Of a stretch of 64,000 nucleotides of DNA, positions 1 through 10,049 are shown in pieces (the first letter of the stretch is position 1; every line of letters begins with the position of its first letter). A model generated the notes under the pieces. The model made no database searches. It saw nothing but the letters and a program-made list of their open reading frames with translations, and had not been told where the DNA came from. The translations under genes and the position numbers were made by a program. The stretch spans positions 19,265 to 83,264 of the forward strand of contig NZ_BAHD01000025.1 in NCBI RefSeq assembly GCF_000298215.1. The letters run 5' to 3'. Source of the DNA: Kineosphaera limosa NBRC 100340 (GTDB lineage: Bacteria > Actinomycetota > Actinomycetes > Actinomycetales > Dermatophilaceae).

Positions 1-2
1 AG

Positions 3-1031
<1,029 letters not shown>

Positions 1032-1040
1032 GCGCAGGCT

Positions 1041-1080
1041 TACCGCGCCCATCCGCGCCCATCCGCGCCCATCCGCGCCC
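1041..1080. repeat. Tandem 10-bp repeat after the thiolase
   Basis: Four contiguous copies of a 10-bp unit (consensus ATCCGCGCCC, first copy beginning TACC) lie 10 bp after the thiolase stop. They are noncoding and precede meaB. The array looks like local slippage expansion. The rest of the 159-bp spacer shows no clear hairpin terminator. Confidence 0.85.
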
Positions 1081-1190
1081 GAGCCGACCGACTCAACTGC
1101 CAGGATGGGGCTCAGCCCACGTCGCCGCCCGCCCGCGACGACCATCCGACCCTGCTCCGCCCGGGATCGCCGCCGCGGAGCGCTAGGAGT

Positions 1191-2165
1191 GTGACAGCGC
1201 ACATGGCACGCCGTGACGTCGACGTCCCCACCCTCGTCGAAGCCGCCCGAAGTGGCTCCCCGCGAGCGGTGGCCCGACTCATCTCCCTCGTGGAGGACGC
1301 GAGCCCCAAGCTGCGTGAGGTCATGGCTGCCCTCGCGCCGCACGCGGGGCGCGCACACATCCTGGGGATCACCGGTAGCCCGGGGGTCGGCAAGTCGACG
1401 TCGACCAACGCGCTGGTCGGGGCGTTGCGCGCGCAGGGCAAGCGCGTCGGCGTGCTAGCCGTCGACCCCTCCTCGCCGTTCTCGGGGGGTGCGTTGCTCG
1501 GTGACCGGGTACGGATGCAGGAACACGCCCTGGACCCCGAGGTGTACATCCGCTCGATGGCCAGCCGCGGGCACCTGGGCGGATTGTCGTGGTCCACGCC
1601 GCAGGCGATCCGAGTGCTCGACGCGGCCGGCTGCGACGTCGTGCTCGTCGAGACGGTCGGCGTCGGGCAGTCGGAGGTCGAGATCGTCGGGCTGGCCGAC
1701 ACGACGATCGTGCTGCTCGCGCCGGGGATGGGTGACGGTATCCAGGCGGCGAAGGCCGGCATTTTGGAGATCGGCGACGTGTTCGTCGTCAACAAGGCCG
1801 ACCGCGACGGCGCCGACGCCACCGTGCGCGACATCCGGCACATGATCAGCCTCGGCGACCGCACGCAGCCGAACCTGTGGCGCCCGCCGGTCCTAAAGAC
1901 CGTTGCGGCCCACGGCACCGGCATCGACGAGGTGATGGAGGGCATCGACAAACACCTCGCCTGGATGACCGAGCACGGCGAGCTGCAGCGCCGTCGGCAG
2001 CGCCGCGCCGCCGACGAGATCGAGGCCATCGTGCTCGCGCAGCTGCGCACCCGGATGGGTGACCTGCGCGGCTCGCATGGCATGGACGAGTTGGCCGCCC
2101 GAGTCGTCGCCGGCCAGACCGACCCCTACCGCGCCGCCGACAAGGTGCTCGCCGACATCACCTGA
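1191..2165 (+). CDS. meaB: MeaB/ArgK-type G-protein chaperone of a B12-dependent acyl-CoA mutase
   Basis: SIMIBI-class GTPase that gates cobalamin loading and protects or reactivates adenosylcobalamin-dependent acyl-CoA mutases. The 324-residue length is normal for the family. Walker A GSPGVGKST is at residues 62-70, the ETVGVGQSE switch region near 155, and the NKAD guanine-specificity motif at 201-204. The start is uncertain: AGGAG at 1185-1189 is 1 nt from GTG 1191 but 13 nt from the in-frame ATG at 1203, so 1203 may be the real start. It lies 1.5 kb upstream of the mutase large subunit at 2809, its probable client, separated only by a MarR regulator. Confidence 0.93.
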   Translation: MTAHMARRDVDVPTLVEAARSGSPRAVARLISLVEDASPKLREVMAALAPHAGRAHILGITGSPGVGKSTSTNALVGALRAQGKRVGVLAVDPSSPFSGGALLGDRVRMQEHALDPEVYIRSMASRGHLGGLSWSTPQAIRVLDAAGCDVVLVETVGVGQSEVEIVGLADTTIVLLAPGMGDGIQAAKAGILEIGDVFVVNKADRDGADATVRDIRHMISLGDRTQPNLWRPPVLKTVAAHGTGIDEVMEGIDKHLAWMTEHGELQRRRQRRAADEIEAIVLAQLRTRMGDLRGSHGMDELAARVVAGQTDPYRAADKVLADIT

Positions 2166-2187
2166 AGGCGCCTGAGGCCGCAGGGAG

Positions 2188-2193
2188 TAGCCT
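2188..2193 (+). promoter_or_regulatory. -10 box of a leaderless marR transcript
   Basis: TAGCCT ends 7 nt before the GTG at 2201 and no Shine-Dalgarno intervenes. This is the TAnnnT-N6/7-start layout of leaderless actinobacterial genes. No convincing -35 is visible. Confidence 0.5.
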
Positions 2194-2200
2194 GACCTGC

Positions 2201-2713
2201 GTGTCTGTTCGCCTCGCCTTCGACCCGATCCGCCGTGCGGCGGTGCTTTGGGAGCGCCGCTGGGGGCGGGCGTCGGCACCGCAGAGCATGGCGACCGCGA
2301 CATCGATCATGCGGGTGCAGCAGATTCTGCTCGCTGACTTCGACGCCGCCCTGGGTGAGCTCGGTCTGACCTTCGCTCGCTTCGAGGCGCTCGTGTTGCT
2401 CACGTTCAGCCGCGACGGACGCCTCCCGATGCGGGTCGTGGGGGAGCGCCTCATGGTGCACGCCACGAGCGCGACGCACATCGTCCAGCGGCTGGAATCC
2501 CAGGGGCTCGTCGCCCGCATCCCCAACCCCGACGACGGTCGGGGCACGTTGGCGGTCATCACGCCCGAGGGCCGCGAGCTGGCCGACCGCGGCATGGCGT
2601 CGCTGGTCTCCCGCGGCTTCGGGCTCTCGGAGCTGACCGGGCCCGAGCGCGTCGAGCTGTTCCGCCTGCTGGAGAAGCTGCGTCGCGCCCACGGCGACTT
2701 CGACTCCGACTGA
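2201..2713 (+). CDS. MarR-family transcriptional regulator
   Basis: 170-residue winged-helix protein of the MarR family, normally a dimer whose DNA binding is relieved by a small ligand, often an aromatic acid or acyl-CoA. The helix-turn-helix region (MRVVGERLMVHATSATHIV) is followed by the beta-wing, whose Asp/Arg signature reads PDDGRGTLAVITPEGREL. It sits between meaB and the mutase gene, on the same strand. A perfect 20-bp palindrome 65 bp after its stop is the natural candidate operator, so control of the mutase and perhaps of itself is inferred. The N-terminal ~35 residues precede the conserved core. The ligand is unknown. Confidence 0.88.
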   Translation: MSVRLAFDPIRRAAVLWERRWGRASAPQSMATATSIMRVQQILLADFDAALGELGLTFARFEALVLLTFSRDGRLPMRVVGERLMVHATSATHIVQRLESQGLVARIPNPDDGRGTLAVITPEGRELADRGMASLVSRGFGLSELTGPERVELFRLLEKLRRAHGDFDSD

Positions 2714-2778
2714 ACTGCTGCCGGCGAAACTGCTTGCAGCGCAAGGTATTTGAGAAGGAGCAGACTCAGCCCTGGCAT

Positions 2779-2798
2779 TTACTAGGAGATCCTAGTAA
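2779..2798. promoter_or_regulatory. Perfect palindrome, candidate MarR operator
   Basis: TTACTAGG-AGAT-CCTAGTAA is an 8-bp perfect inverted repeat with a 4-bp centre. It ends 10 bp before the mutase ATG at 2809. Size and symmetry fit a MarR dimer site. Binding there would block transcription start or translation initiation of the mutase gene. Confidence 0.6.
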
Positions 2799-2808
2799 TC
2801 TCTTGGGC

Positions 2809-4620
2809 ATGACGATCATCGAAGATCAGGCCCAGGCGGCCGCATCCGACTCTGCAAACAACAGTGTGCCGGGCGACGGGCGCCGCCGTTGGCAGGAGCG
2901 CTTCGACGCCGCCACAGCGCGCGGTCAGGTTCGCGATGCAGACTTCACCACCCTCTCCGGCATGGAGCTTGAGCCCGTCTACGGCCCGAGCGACGAGGCC
3001 GAGGCCGCGGACGAACGCATGGAGCGGATCGGCTGGCCGGGCGAATTCCCCTACACCCGTGGCCTTTACGCCACCGGCTACCGCGGCCGCCCGTGGACGA
3101 TCCGGCAGTTCGCCGGCTTCGGCAACGCCAAGCAGACCAACGAGCGCTACAAGATGATCCTCGGTCGCGGCGGCGGCGGCCTGTCCGTCGCCTTCGACAT
3201 GCCGACGCTCATGGGGCGCGACTCCAACGACCCGATGAGCCTCGGCGAGGTCGGCCACTGCGGTGTGGCCATCGACTCGGCCGTCGATATGGACATCCTC
3301 TTCTCCGACATTCCGCTCGGCGACGTCACGACCTCCATGACGATCAGCGGCCCGGCCGTCCCGGTCTTCTGCATGTACCTCGTCGCCGCCGAGCGGCAGG
3401 GTATCGACCCGGGCGTGCTCAACGGCACCCTGCAGACCGACATCTTCAAGGAGTACATCGCACAGAAGGAGTGGCTGTTCGATCCGGAGCCGCACCTGCG
3501 CCTGATCGGCGACCTCATGGAGTTCTGTGCGGAGAAGATCCCGGCGTACAAGCCGCTGTCGGTCTCGGGCTACCACATCCGTGAGGCCGGCTCGACGGCC
3601 GCGCAGGAGCTCGCGTTCACCCTTGCCGACGGTTTCGGCTACGTCGAGTTGGGTCTTTCCCGCGGCCTCGACGTCGATGTGTTCGCCCCGGGCCTGAGCT
3701 TCTTCTTCGACTCCCACGTCGACTTCTTCGAGGAGATCGCCAAGTTCCGTGCGGCCCGGCGCATCTGGGCCCGCTGGATGCGCGACGTCTACGGCGCCAA
3801 GACCGAGAAGGCGCAGTGGCTGCGCTTCCACACCCAGACCGCCGGCGTCTCCCTCACGGCCCAGCAGCCGCTGAACAATGTCGTGCGTACCGCGACCGAG
3901 GCCCTCGCCGCGGTACTCGGCGGCACCAACTCCCTGCACACCAACGCCCTCGACGAGACCCTCGCGCTGCCCACCGAGCAGTCCGCCGAGGTCGCCCTGC
4001 GCACCCAGCAGGTGCTCATGGAAGAGACCGGCATCTGCAATGTCGCCGACCCGCTCGGCGGCAGCTGGTACGTCGAGGCGCTGACCGACCAGATCGAGGC
4101 CGAGGCCAACAAGATCTTCGACCGCATCCTGGCCATGGGCGGCAGCGATCACTCCACGGCGGACCTGGCCGCGCTCGCGCAGACCGTTCGGCAGAACGTC
4201 GGCAAGTCCGAGGGCGGCCAGTGGCCGATGACGAAGGGCATCCTGCGCGGCATCGAGGAGGGCTGGTTCATGGCGGAGATCGCCGACGCCGCCTTCCAGC
4301 ACCAGATCGCGCTCGAGCAGGGCGACAAGAAGGTTGTCGGCGTGAACACCCTCACCGAGTCGGTGGCCAGCGAACTCGACATCCTGCGCGTCAGTCACGA
4401 GGTCGAGCGCGAGCAGGTGCGCGAGCTGGACGACCGCAAGGCCGGCCGCGACGAGGCCGCGGTGCAGGCCGCGTTGACGCACATGGTGGAGGTCAGCCGC
4501 ACCAGCGACAACATGATCCCCGCCATGCTCGACGCCGTCCGCGCGGAGGCCACCCTCGGCGAGATCTGCAACGTGCTGCGCGACGAGTGGGGCGTCTACC
4601 GCGAGCCCGCCCGCTTCTGA
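2809..4620 (+). CDS. B12-dependent acyl-CoA mutase, large (substrate) subunit, isobutyryl-CoA mutase type
   Basis: Acyl-CoA mutase TIM-barrel subunit of 603 residues with no C-terminal cobalamin domain (no DxHxxG motif), so it needs a separate small B12 subunit that is not in this window. Family residues are clear: RPWTIRQF (94-101), GTLQTD (206-211) and SGYHIREAG (253-261, with the catalytic His 256). At the two positions that read carboxylate versus methyl groups, methylmalonyl-CoA mutase has Tyr89 and Arg207, whereas this protein has Phe101 and Gln219, the isobutyryl-CoA mutase pair. I therefore read it as an IcmA-like subunit (isobutyryl-CoA to n-butyryl-CoA). The start is ATG 2809 because the operator lies just upstream; an open frame continues 25 codons further. 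Automated pipelines would probably name it methylmalonyl-CoA mutase. Confidence 0.85.
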   Translation: MTIIEDQAQAAASDSANNSVPGDGRRRWQERFDAATARGQVRDADFTTLSGMELEPVYGPSDEAEAADERMERIGWPGEFPYTRGLYATGYRGRPWTIRQFAGFGNAKQTNERYKMILGRGGGGLSVAFDMPTLMGRDSNDPMSLGEVGHCGVAIDSAVDMDILFSDIPLGDVTTSMTISGPAVPVFCMYLVAAERQGIDPGVLNGTLQTDIFKEYIAQKEWLFDPEPHLRLIGDLMEFCAEKIPAYKPLSVSGYHIREAGSTAAQELAFTLADGFGYVELGLSRGLDVDVFAPGLSFFFDSHVDFFEEIAKFRAARRIWARWMRDVYGAKTEKAQWLRFHTQTAGVSLTAQQPLNNVVRTATEALAAVLGGTNSLHTNALDETLALPTEQSAEVALRTQQVLMEETGICNVADPLGGSWYVEALTDQIEAEANKIFDRILAMGGSDHSTADLAALAQTVRQNVGKSEGGQWPMTKGILRGIEEGWFMAEIADAAFQHQIALEQGDKKVVGVNTLTESVASELDILRVSHEVEREQVRELDDRKAGRDEAAVQAALTHMVEVSRTSDNMIPAMLDAVRAEATLGEICNVLRDEWGVYREPARF

Positions 4621-4629
4621 CCGAGTCCA

Positions 4630-4669
4630 CCCCGAAAGCCGGCGCCTCTTGGGGCGCCGGCTTTCGGGG
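4630..4669. terminator. Strong hairpin terminator after the mutase
   Basis: A perfect 17-bp stem (4630-4646 with 4653-4669) and a 6-nt loop start 10 bp after the mutase stop. There is no T-tract, as is common in actinobacteria. Confidence 0.8.
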
Positions 4670-4708
4670 CTCTGAGGGAGGGGGTGGTAGCCGGGGTGAG
4701 GAGCATCA

Positions 4709-5653
4709 GTGAGAATGGCGACCATGTCGGATCAGCCACTGATGCCCCGTTCTGCCATGCGTGGCGCCGTCGACCTCTCGGGGATCGGCCAGGCGCCGAG
4801 CGCACCACCCGCCTCAGGCGGATCGTCGACCGGATTCGCGGGAGGCGTTCGCGTCGATGCCACCGAGGCCGAGTTCCAAGACGTCGTCATGTCGACCCGC
4901 GACGTCGCCGCACTCGTCGTGCTCTGGTCGGCCGCCCATCCGGAGACCGAGCAGGCCGTGACGAACGCCGTCACCGTGGCGGAGCGCCAGGACGGACGCC
5001 TGCGGGTCGTCGCGGTCGACGTGCAGGCCAACCCGGGCATCGCGGCCGCCTTCCAAGTGCAGCAGATCCCGATGACCGTCGGCCTGGTCGCCGGCCAGCC
5101 GGTGCCGCTCTTCCCCGGAGTCCAGCCCGCCGAGCAGCTGGCCCCCGTCGTCGCCGAACTGCTCAAGGTCGCCGCGCAGAACGGCGTCACCGGCCACATC
5201 ACCGACGCCGGCCAGGTCGAGGCGCCCGACGAGCCGGAGATCGACCCGCGCTTCGAGGCCGCGTTCGATGCCGTCGAGGCCGGCGACTACGACACCGCGA
5301 TCGCCGCCTACGAGCAGGTACTCAAGGAGGCGCCCGCCGACGACGACGCCAAAGCCGGCCTCGCGCAGGTCAAGCTGCTCAAGCGGGTCGCCGATGCCGA
5401 CCTCGCCGCAGCGCGCGCCGAAGCCGCCGCCAAACCGACCGATGTCGCCGCGCAGACCCTGGCCGCCGATCTCGACCTCGCCGGCGGCCACGTCGAAGAC
5501 GCCTTCACCCGGCTCGTCGACCTCGTACGCGCCACCGCGGAGGAGGAGCGGGACGCCGCCCGCGCCCACCTGCTGGAGCTCTTCGAGATCGTCGGCCCCA
5601 AAGACGAGCGCGTCGTCAAGGCCCGCCGAGCCCTGATGAGCGCCCTGTTCTGA
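4709..5653 (+). CDS. YbbN/CnoX-like thioredoxin-fold and TPR protein
   Basis: 314-residue cytosolic co-chaperone-like protein. Residues ~45-155 form a thioredoxin fold (VALVVLWSAAHPETEQ...VDVQANPGIAAAFQVQQIPMT) in which the CxxC site is replaced by Ala-His-Pro-Glu, so no redox activity is expected. Residues ~175-300 hold TPR-like helices (RFEAAFDAVEAGDYDTAIAA). This architecture matches YbbN-type proteins that assist chaperones. AGGAG at 4699-4703 supports GTG 4709 (5 nt) or ATG 4715 (11 nt); ATG 4724 is a third option. It appears monocistronic after the hairpin at 4630. Confidence 0.88.
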   Translation: MRMATMSDQPLMPRSAMRGAVDLSGIGQAPSAPPASGGSSTGFAGGVRVDATEAEFQDVVMSTRDVAALVVLWSAAHPETEQAVTNAVTVAERQDGRLRVVAVDVQANPGIAAAFQVQQIPMTVGLVAGQPVPLFPGVQPAEQLAPVVAELLKVAAQNGVTGHITDAGQVEAPDEPEIDPRFEAAFDAVEAGDYDTAIAAYEQVLKEAPADDDAKAGLAQVKLLKRVADADLAAARAEAAAKPTDVAAQTLAADLDLAGGHVEDAFTRLVDLVRATAEEERDAARAHLLELFEIVGPKDERVVKARRALMSALF

Positions 5654-5721
5654 GGGTCGCGCCTTGAGGGAGGTTCTCGTCCGTCTGCCACGTGGTTGAC
5701 CTGGGGTCATTGCCTACTGAC

Positions 5722-5738
5722 CGGTAGCGGCCTACCGT
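5722..5738 (+). promoter_or_regulatory. Inverted repeat overlapping a leaderless -10 box
   Basis: CGGTAG-CGGC-CTACCG (5722-5737) is a perfect 6-bp inverted repeat. Its right half overlaps TACCGT (5733-5738), a -10 box 6 nt before ATG 5745. It could be an operator for the small gene. Confidence 0.35.
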
Positions 5739-5744
5739 CGCGTC

Positions 5745-5978
5745 ATGACTCTGTTCAGCCTGCTCGGCCCCGCCCGCGGTACGGACGCGACGGCGTTTCT
5801 CCTGCCTTCGGACGGCGCTCCGCAGGCCGAGCGACGCACGCATCCTGTGCCGGGCGAGCCGTTCGGGGTACAGATGCCGAAGCGCTTGCTCGACCTGCCG
5901 GAGGAGGTCACGGCCTCGGTCGCGGCGGCCTGTGACTCCAACCTGGGGCTCGCCGGTACGACTGACCCGCACGACTGA
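5745..5978 (+). CDS. Small hypothetical protein (77 aa)
   Basis: I do not recognise this short reading frame. Support is indirect: third codon positions are strongly GC-rich, as in neighbouring real genes, and the ATG sits 6 nt after a TACCGT box, which fits a leaderless start. The product (starting MTLFSLLGPARGTDATAFLL) is soluble with no clear domain or signal peptide. Its last codons run into an ACGACTGACC repeat cluster shared with the following spacer, so the C-terminus may be a recent extension. It converges on the MDMPI-fold gene at 6068. It could be spurious. Confidence 0.45.
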   Translation: MTLFSLLGPARGTDATAFLLPSDGAPQAERRTHPVPGEPFGVQMPKRLLDLPEEVTASVAAACDSNLGLAGTTDPHD

Positions 5979-6024
5979 CCACTGACCCCCACGACTGACC
6001 ACGCGGCTGACCGCACGATTGACC
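5958..6024. repeat. Short ACGACTGACC word cluster between convergent genes
   Basis: ACGACTGACC occurs exactly at 5958, 5971 and 5991, with degenerate copies near 6003 and 6015. The cluster covers the end of the small ORF and the convergent spacer before 6068. Confidence 0.7.
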
Positions 6025-6067
6025 CGCACGCCCGGGTCGGACGTCGCGTGGGGCGCCGCGCGGCTGC

Positions 6068-6913
6068 TCAGCGCGGTGCCACCGCGTCCAGCACGCCCTC
6101 GAGCTCGGCGACCAGCACCGCGTCGCCGGCCCGAAGCGGCTCGGTGAGCACCGGGCGGCGCCACAGCCGGCAGTACAGGTCCTCGGCCGAACCCGACAGG
6201 ATGCCGACCGGATGCACGGTGCCGTCGACCGGGTCATTTCCGGCGACGTAGATCGCCGGATCGTCGTGCTCGACTCCCCGCGGATCGGTGCCGGCGCGTC
6301 GCGCGAGCGTGACCAGCCAGGTGTCGCCCGTATCCGTCGCCACCACCCGGACGGTGCGACCCGGCTCCGGCCTGATCACGGCCCACGCGGGGTGGTACCC
6401 CATGAAGACGCGCAGCATCTCGTCGATGCCGTCGGCGGCCAGGGCGGCGTCGATGGGGCTGCGGTGGCTGCCGTCGGGCGCTGCCGTCAGCTCCGCGTCG
6501 AGGCGATGGATGCACGCCTCGTGCGCCTGCCGGCGCGCGGCGAAGCCCGCCGTCTGGTCTCGTGACCACGACCAACGCTGCGCCTGCGCGGGGGTGGCCT
6601 CCAGGGCGTCGGCTAGCCGAGCCGCCTCCTGTCGGAACGCCGCCAGCAACTCGGGACGACCGTCGGGTCGCGGCGCAGGGGTCAGCTGGCTCACCTCGGC
6701 TTCGGTGGTCAGGCCGTCGGAGACCACGCGGCACCAGAACGACTGCACGACGAGCAGGTGGGCCAGCAGATCGTCGGCGTCCCAGCCCGGGCAGGTCGGC
6801 ACCCGGGCGCCCGACGGCGCCTGCGCTAGCACGTCGGCCAAGCGCTCGGAATCTTGGCGCAGAAAGCGCAGGTAGGCCTGCTCCGACAGGCGGGTCCCTT
6901 GGTGCGTGCCCAT
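6068..6913 (-). CDS. Maleylpyruvate isomerase-family (MDMPI/DinB-fold) mycothiol-dependent enzyme
   Basis: 281-residue protein with an N-terminal DinB-like four-helix domain. The hallmark CPGWDADDLLAHLLVV sits near residues 41-56, followed by a C-terminal SCP2-like MDMPI_C region ending in VLVAELEGVLDAVAPR. Actinobacterial relatives use mycothiol as cofactor or partner, but most members have no proven reaction, so only the family is called. It is the downstream of two minus-strand genes; a repeat array at 6957-7117 separates it from the MmcQ/YjbR gene. The ATG start is at 6913, just before the repeats. Confidence 0.85.
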   Translation of the reverse strand: MGTHQGTRLSEQAYLRFLRQDSERLADVLAQAPSGARVPTCPGWDADDLLAHLLVVQSFWCRVVSDGLTTEAEVSQLTPAPRPDGRPELLAAFRQEAARLADALEATPAQAQRWSWSRDQTAGFAARRQAHEACIHRLDAELTAAPDGSHRSPIDAALAADGIDEMLRVFMGYHPAWAVIRPEPGRTVRVVATDTGDTWLVTLARRAGTDPRGVEHDDPAIYVAGNDPVDGTVHPVGILSGSAEDLYCRLWRRPVLTEPLRAGDAVLVAELEGVLDAVAPR

Positions 6914-6956
6914 TGGCTCACCCTAGCCACAGCGATGGCGGAGCCCAGCTCGTCGC

Positions 6957-7117
6957 GACGGGACACAGCCTGACCCGACGGGACACACCTGATCAGCTGT
7001 GTGCCGTCGGGTTTCGCTGTGTTCCGTCGCGACCGGCCGTGTCCCGTCGCGACCGGCCGTGTCCCGTCGCGACCGGCCGTGTCCCGTCGCGACCGGCCGT
7101 GTCCCGTCGCGACCGGC
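6957..7117. repeat. Mirrored ~20-bp repeat array
   Basis: GACGGGACACA occurs at 6957 and 6977. The array then flips around a GATCAG centre and its complement (TGTGTSCCGTC-like) recurs at 6998, 7018, 7038, 7058, 7078 and 7098. Periodicity is 20 bp; the units at 7041, 7061 and 7081 are identical 20-mers (GTCCCGTCGCGACCGGCCGT). No spacers separate the units, so this is not CRISPR. The array lies between two minus-strand genes and can fold into long hairpins. Confidence 0.9.
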
Positions 7118-7147
7118 TACCGGCAACAAGCCCCGACGCCCGGCGAG

Positions 7148-7579
7148 TCAGAGACCGCCGGGCAGCCCCTGCTCGGCCAACCAGGCCCGTGCCCGGGTCG
7201 GGGAGGCCTGGGCGAGCCAGGCACCCTGCACCAGCTCGACGATCTCGACGCGAGTCGTTTCGTGTAGGCGGCCGGCCCGCACGAGCACGCTGGGATGCCC
7301 CTCGAAGTGCGGGGTCGTGAAGAACGGGGACTCGGCATCCTGCACGAGGGCGAGCTTCTCGGCCTCCTCGCCGACCCAGATCACGATGACGTCGTCGTAG
7401 CGCTCCCCTGTGACGGGGTCCACGGCGTCCGGGCGGGGCGTGCGGAAGAACACGAACGACTTACCGCCCACCTGGTAGATCGGATTGGACGCCCGCTTGC
7501 CGGTCTCGACGGTGACGTGCGGCATCGCCAGAGCAGCCTCGTGCACGTCGGCAACGCGAGCGGGACGGTCGGCGCTCAC
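7148..7579 (-). CDS. MmcQ/YjbR-family protein
   Basis: Small double-wing-fold protein of the MmcQ/YjbR family, described as putative DNA-binding with no established reaction. Family features are the N-terminal helix ARVADVHEAALAMPHV, the central KSFVFFR strand and the VWVGEEAEKLALV segment. I chose GTG 7579 (143 aa) because AGGA precedes it at normal spacing and it fits the family length. ATG 7612 and ATG 7627 are in frame upstream, but 7627 falls inside the hairpin at 7620-7653. It follows pgm on the same strand after about 100 bp. Confidence 0.8.
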   Translation of the reverse strand: MSADRPARVADVHEAALAMPHVTVETGKRASNPIYQVGGKSFVFFRTPRPDAVDPVTGERYDDVIVIWVGEEAEKLALVQDAESPFFTTPHFEGHPSVLVRAGRLHETTRVEIVELVQGAWLAQASPTRARAWLAEQGLPGGL

Positions 7580-7619
7580 CGCGTCCTGGCGATCCGGGCC
7601 CTCGAGCCACATACTCTGC

Positions 7620-7653
7620 GGCGACATGCAGAGAAGGTTCTCTGGATGTCGCC
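7620..7653. terminator. 34-bp near-perfect inverted repeat downstream of pgm
   Basis: Sixteen-base arms (7620-7635 and 7638-7653) with one mismatch and a 2-nt centre lie 30 bp after the pgm stop (minus strand). This is probably the pgm terminator. It overlaps the furthest upstream candidate start of the MmcQ/YjbR gene, so an operator role is possible. Confidence 0.5.
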
Positions 7654-7682
7654 GCAAGGGAGCGTCTTTCGGGAGGCGGGGG

Positions 7683-9347
<1,665 letters not shown>

Positions 9348-9470
9348 GCGCCCATCCTGTCAGCGTTGCCGCCCCGATGGCGGGTCCTAGGCACCACGAA
9401 GCGCCCCACACCGGCAGGAAGCCCTGACTGGCCCGCGCGTCCGTCGAACCGGTGGCTTTCCTGAGGCACG

Positions 9471-10049
9471 ATGGAGCGCGTGCGTCGCCTGTCTACCCTC
9501 TGGCACGATCTGAGTCCGACGACTCGCTTGGTGCTCACCATTCCGCTCCTGGTCGGCTTCTACTACGTCGTCCCCGTCGATGCGGTCGACGCGTTCGCCG
9601 TGCCCCGGATCATCGGCACCGTCCTGGTCGTCGTCGTGCTGGGGCGCACGATCCTCTCGGAGCTGCGCAACCGAGACAGCGACATCAGCAGCCTTGTGAT
9701 CCTGTTCCTCGCCGTCGTCATCGTCGGATCGCTGCTGTTCTTCACGCTGCAGACCCATCGCCCGCAGGAGTTCGTCGGGCTGGAGACCCGCACCGACGCC
9801 CTGTACTTCACCTTGACGGCGATGACGACGGTCGGCTTCGGCGACATCCACGCCCAGGGGCAGGTGGCCCGGGCGGTCGTCAGCGTGCTGCTCGTCTTCG
9901 ACGTCGTCTTCATCGCCGCGCTCTTGTCGCGGATGTCGGACCGGCTGCTGCGCCCCCTGAACGACCTCGCGACGATCGACAATGACGCGTCGGCCGAGCC
10001 CAGCACGCGGGCCGAGTCAGTGAGTCGTGAGGGGGAGGAGAACACATGA
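9471..10049 (+). CDS. Small K+ channel (two-pore-helix ion channel family)
   Basis: 192-residue membrane protein with about four hydrophobic segments (residues ~20-36, 48-63, 74-94 and 135-155). The pore helix ends in the potassium selectivity filter TVGFGD (120-125). There is no cytoplasmic RCK/TrkA-N domain; the C-terminus is a short polar tail. The ATG at 9471 has TGAGG about 5 nt upstream. Its stop overlaps the ClC gene start by 4 bp (ATGA), so the two are translationally coupled. Joint K+ and anion flux is an inference from this pairing. Confidence 0.88.
   Translation: MERVRRLSTLWHDLSPTTRLVLTIPLLVGFYYVVPVDAVDAFAVPRIIGTVLVVVVLGRTILSELRNRDSDISSLVILFLAVVIVGSLLFFTLQTHRPQEFVGLETRTDALYFTLTAMTTVGFGDIHAQGQVARAVVSVLLVFDVVFIAALLSRMSDRLLRPLNDLATIDNDASAEPSTRAESVSREGEENT

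Noticed and set aside
2714..2808. Cobalamin riboswitch ahead of the B12-dependent mutase
   Set aside because: The spacer is under 100 bp and lacks any B12-box-like conserved core; only the palindrome is seen.
2782..4725. 647-codon minus-strand open frame opposite the mutase
   Set aside because: Shadow frame of the mutase gene; no recognisable domain, and the opposite strand has all family motifs.
7021..7117. CRISPR array
   Set aside because: The 20-bp units are contiguous with no spacers and no cas genes are present.
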